5,074 bases of DNA from positions 10,619-15,692 of the forward strand of contig MHUS01000013.1 of assembly GCA_001823505.1 (NCBI GenBank), in the 5' to 3' direction. Shown here piece by piece: positions 4,615 to 5,074 of this stretch (position 1 is the stretch's first letter; each line of letters starts with the position of its first letter). The notes below the pieces were generated by a model that did no database searches, was not told the origin of the DNA, and worked only from the letters and a program-made list of their open reading frames with translations. The position numbers and the translations under genes were made by a program. The stretch comes from Candidatus Yonathbacteria bacterium RIFCSPHIGHO2_01_FULL_51_10. Its GTDB lineage: Bacteria > Patescibacteriota > Minisyncoccia > Phycocordibacterales > UBA1539_B.

Positions 4615-4637
4615 GATGGCATTAATCACAGAATTCT

Positions 4638-5042
4638 ATGTCTGAAGAATCAACAACCAAGACGGTGGAAGTACCCGCAAAGTTCAAAGCTCTCGTTGAG
4701 GGCATTGAGTCCATGAGCGTCATTGACCTCCATGAGCTCGTGAAGCTCCTCGAGGAGAAATTCGGCGTTTCGGCAGCGGCAGTAGCTGTGGCCGGTCCTG
4801 CAGCAGGCGGCGCAGCCGCTGAGGATGAGAAGGACTCGTTTGATGTGGAGCTTACCGCAGCCGGCGACCAGAAGATCGCGGTAATCAAGGCGGTTAAGGA
4901 AGTATTGGGACTTGGCCTCAAGGAGGCGAAGGATCTCGTCGACGCAGTACCTTCTATGCTCAAAGAGGGCATGAAGAAAGCGGAGGCAGAGGACCTCAAG
5001 AAGAAGATCGAGGAGGCGGGAGGAAAGGTTACGTTGAAGTAA
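4638..5042 (+). CDS. rplL: Large ribosomal subunit protein L7/L12 (bL12)
   Basis: The 134-residue product is the stalk protein L7/L12, present as multiple dimers on L10, where it recruits and stimulates EF-Tu, EF-G and other GTPases. Residues about 15-45 (IESMSVIDLHELVKLLEEKF) are the N-terminal dimerisation and L10-binding domain. An Ala/Gly-rich flexible hinge follows (about 46-66). The C-terminal factor-binding domain starts at SFDVELTAAGDQKIAVIKAV and contains the signature GLGLKEAKDLVDAVP and the closing EEAGGKVTLK. It is slightly longer than the usual 120-130 residues through its N-terminal tail and hinge. It starts 23 nt after the rplJ stop; no clear Shine-Dalgarno precedes the ATG. 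Codon use is GC-richer than in the transposase gene. Confidence 0.98.
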   Translation: MSEESTTKTVEVPAKFKALVEGIESMSVIDLHELVKLLEEKFGVSAAAVAVAGPAAGGAAAEDEKDSFDVELTAAGDQKIAVIKAVKEVLGLGLKEAKDLVDAVPSMLKEGMKKAEAEDLKKKIEEAGGKVTLK

Positions 5043-5057
5043 CCCCCCCTCTTTTTT
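5018..5057 (+). terminator. Probable intrinsic terminator overlapping the 3' end of rplL
   Basis: GGTTAC (5027-5032) pairs with GTAACC (5039-5044), spanning the stop codon. Below a 3x3 internal loop, GAGG (5020-5023) pairs with CCTC (5048-5051), leading straight into TTTTTT (5052-5057). Together this makes an interrupted 10-bp stem plus T run. It is plausible as the operon terminator but less perfect than the one at 1820-1852. Confidence 0.5.
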
Positions 5058-5074
5058 AAGGCAGAAAACACGCC

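Noticed and set aside
4622..5071. Long reverse-strand open frame opposite rplL
   Set aside because: It is the complement of the confidently identified rplL gene, rich in Ser/Ala/Thr/Phe as expected of a shadow frame.

Overview
The window looks like a chromosomal piece of a candidate-phyla-radiation bacterium, most likely Parcubacteria/Patescibacteria. The basis is a Ser/Thr/Ala/Gly-rich modular surface protein with an aromatic WTNGY-type C-terminus, a small membrane-anchored TPR protein, a RAYT-type HUH transposase of the kind common in these genomes, and a compact rplJ-rplL operon. No 16S rRNA gene is present, so the assignment is an inference from protein style. All supported genes lie on the + strand.

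Layout: (1) Positions 2-1768 hold the 3' part of a large secreted or surface beta-rich protein that begins before the window, closed by a very strong intrinsic terminator at 1820-1852. (2) Positions 1966-2781 encode a membrane-anchored TPR protein, followed by a 17-bp GC-rich hairpin at 2804-2842. (3) Positions 2957-3613 encode a REP-associated tyrosine (Y1/HUH) transposase. (4) A 52-59 residue single-pass membrane protein ends at 3892. (5) Positions 3893-4104 are a regulatory leader, followed by rplJ (4105-4614) and rplL (4638-5042), with a probable terminator overlapping the end of rplL.

The most striking feature is a family of seven identical 19-bp elements, TCCAAGGACTCCCCTTGGA or its reverse complement. 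Each is a small hairpin with a 7-bp stem and 5-nt loop. Two pairs are joined head to head through CAGCTG into perfect 44-bp palindromes (the first extends to 48 bp). One pair is arranged the opposite way, 38 nt apart, directly in front of the transposase gene. One single copy lies in frame inside the transposase gene. The elements surround the transposase and occupy the gaps on both sides of the TPR gene. This looks like a REP/BIME-and-RAYT system of an unusual sequence class, in which the transposase has its own repeat in its coding sequence and probably in its promoter.

The second notable feature is the rplJ leader, which can fold into two mutually exclusive structures: a 10-bp closing stem that frees an intrinsic terminator, or a 7-bp antiterminator. 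This is the logic expected for feedback control by the L10-L12 complex. Several genes have TATAAT-like boxes only 6-9 nt before their ATG and no clear Shine-Dalgarno sequence, suggesting leaderless or nearly leaderless mRNAs.
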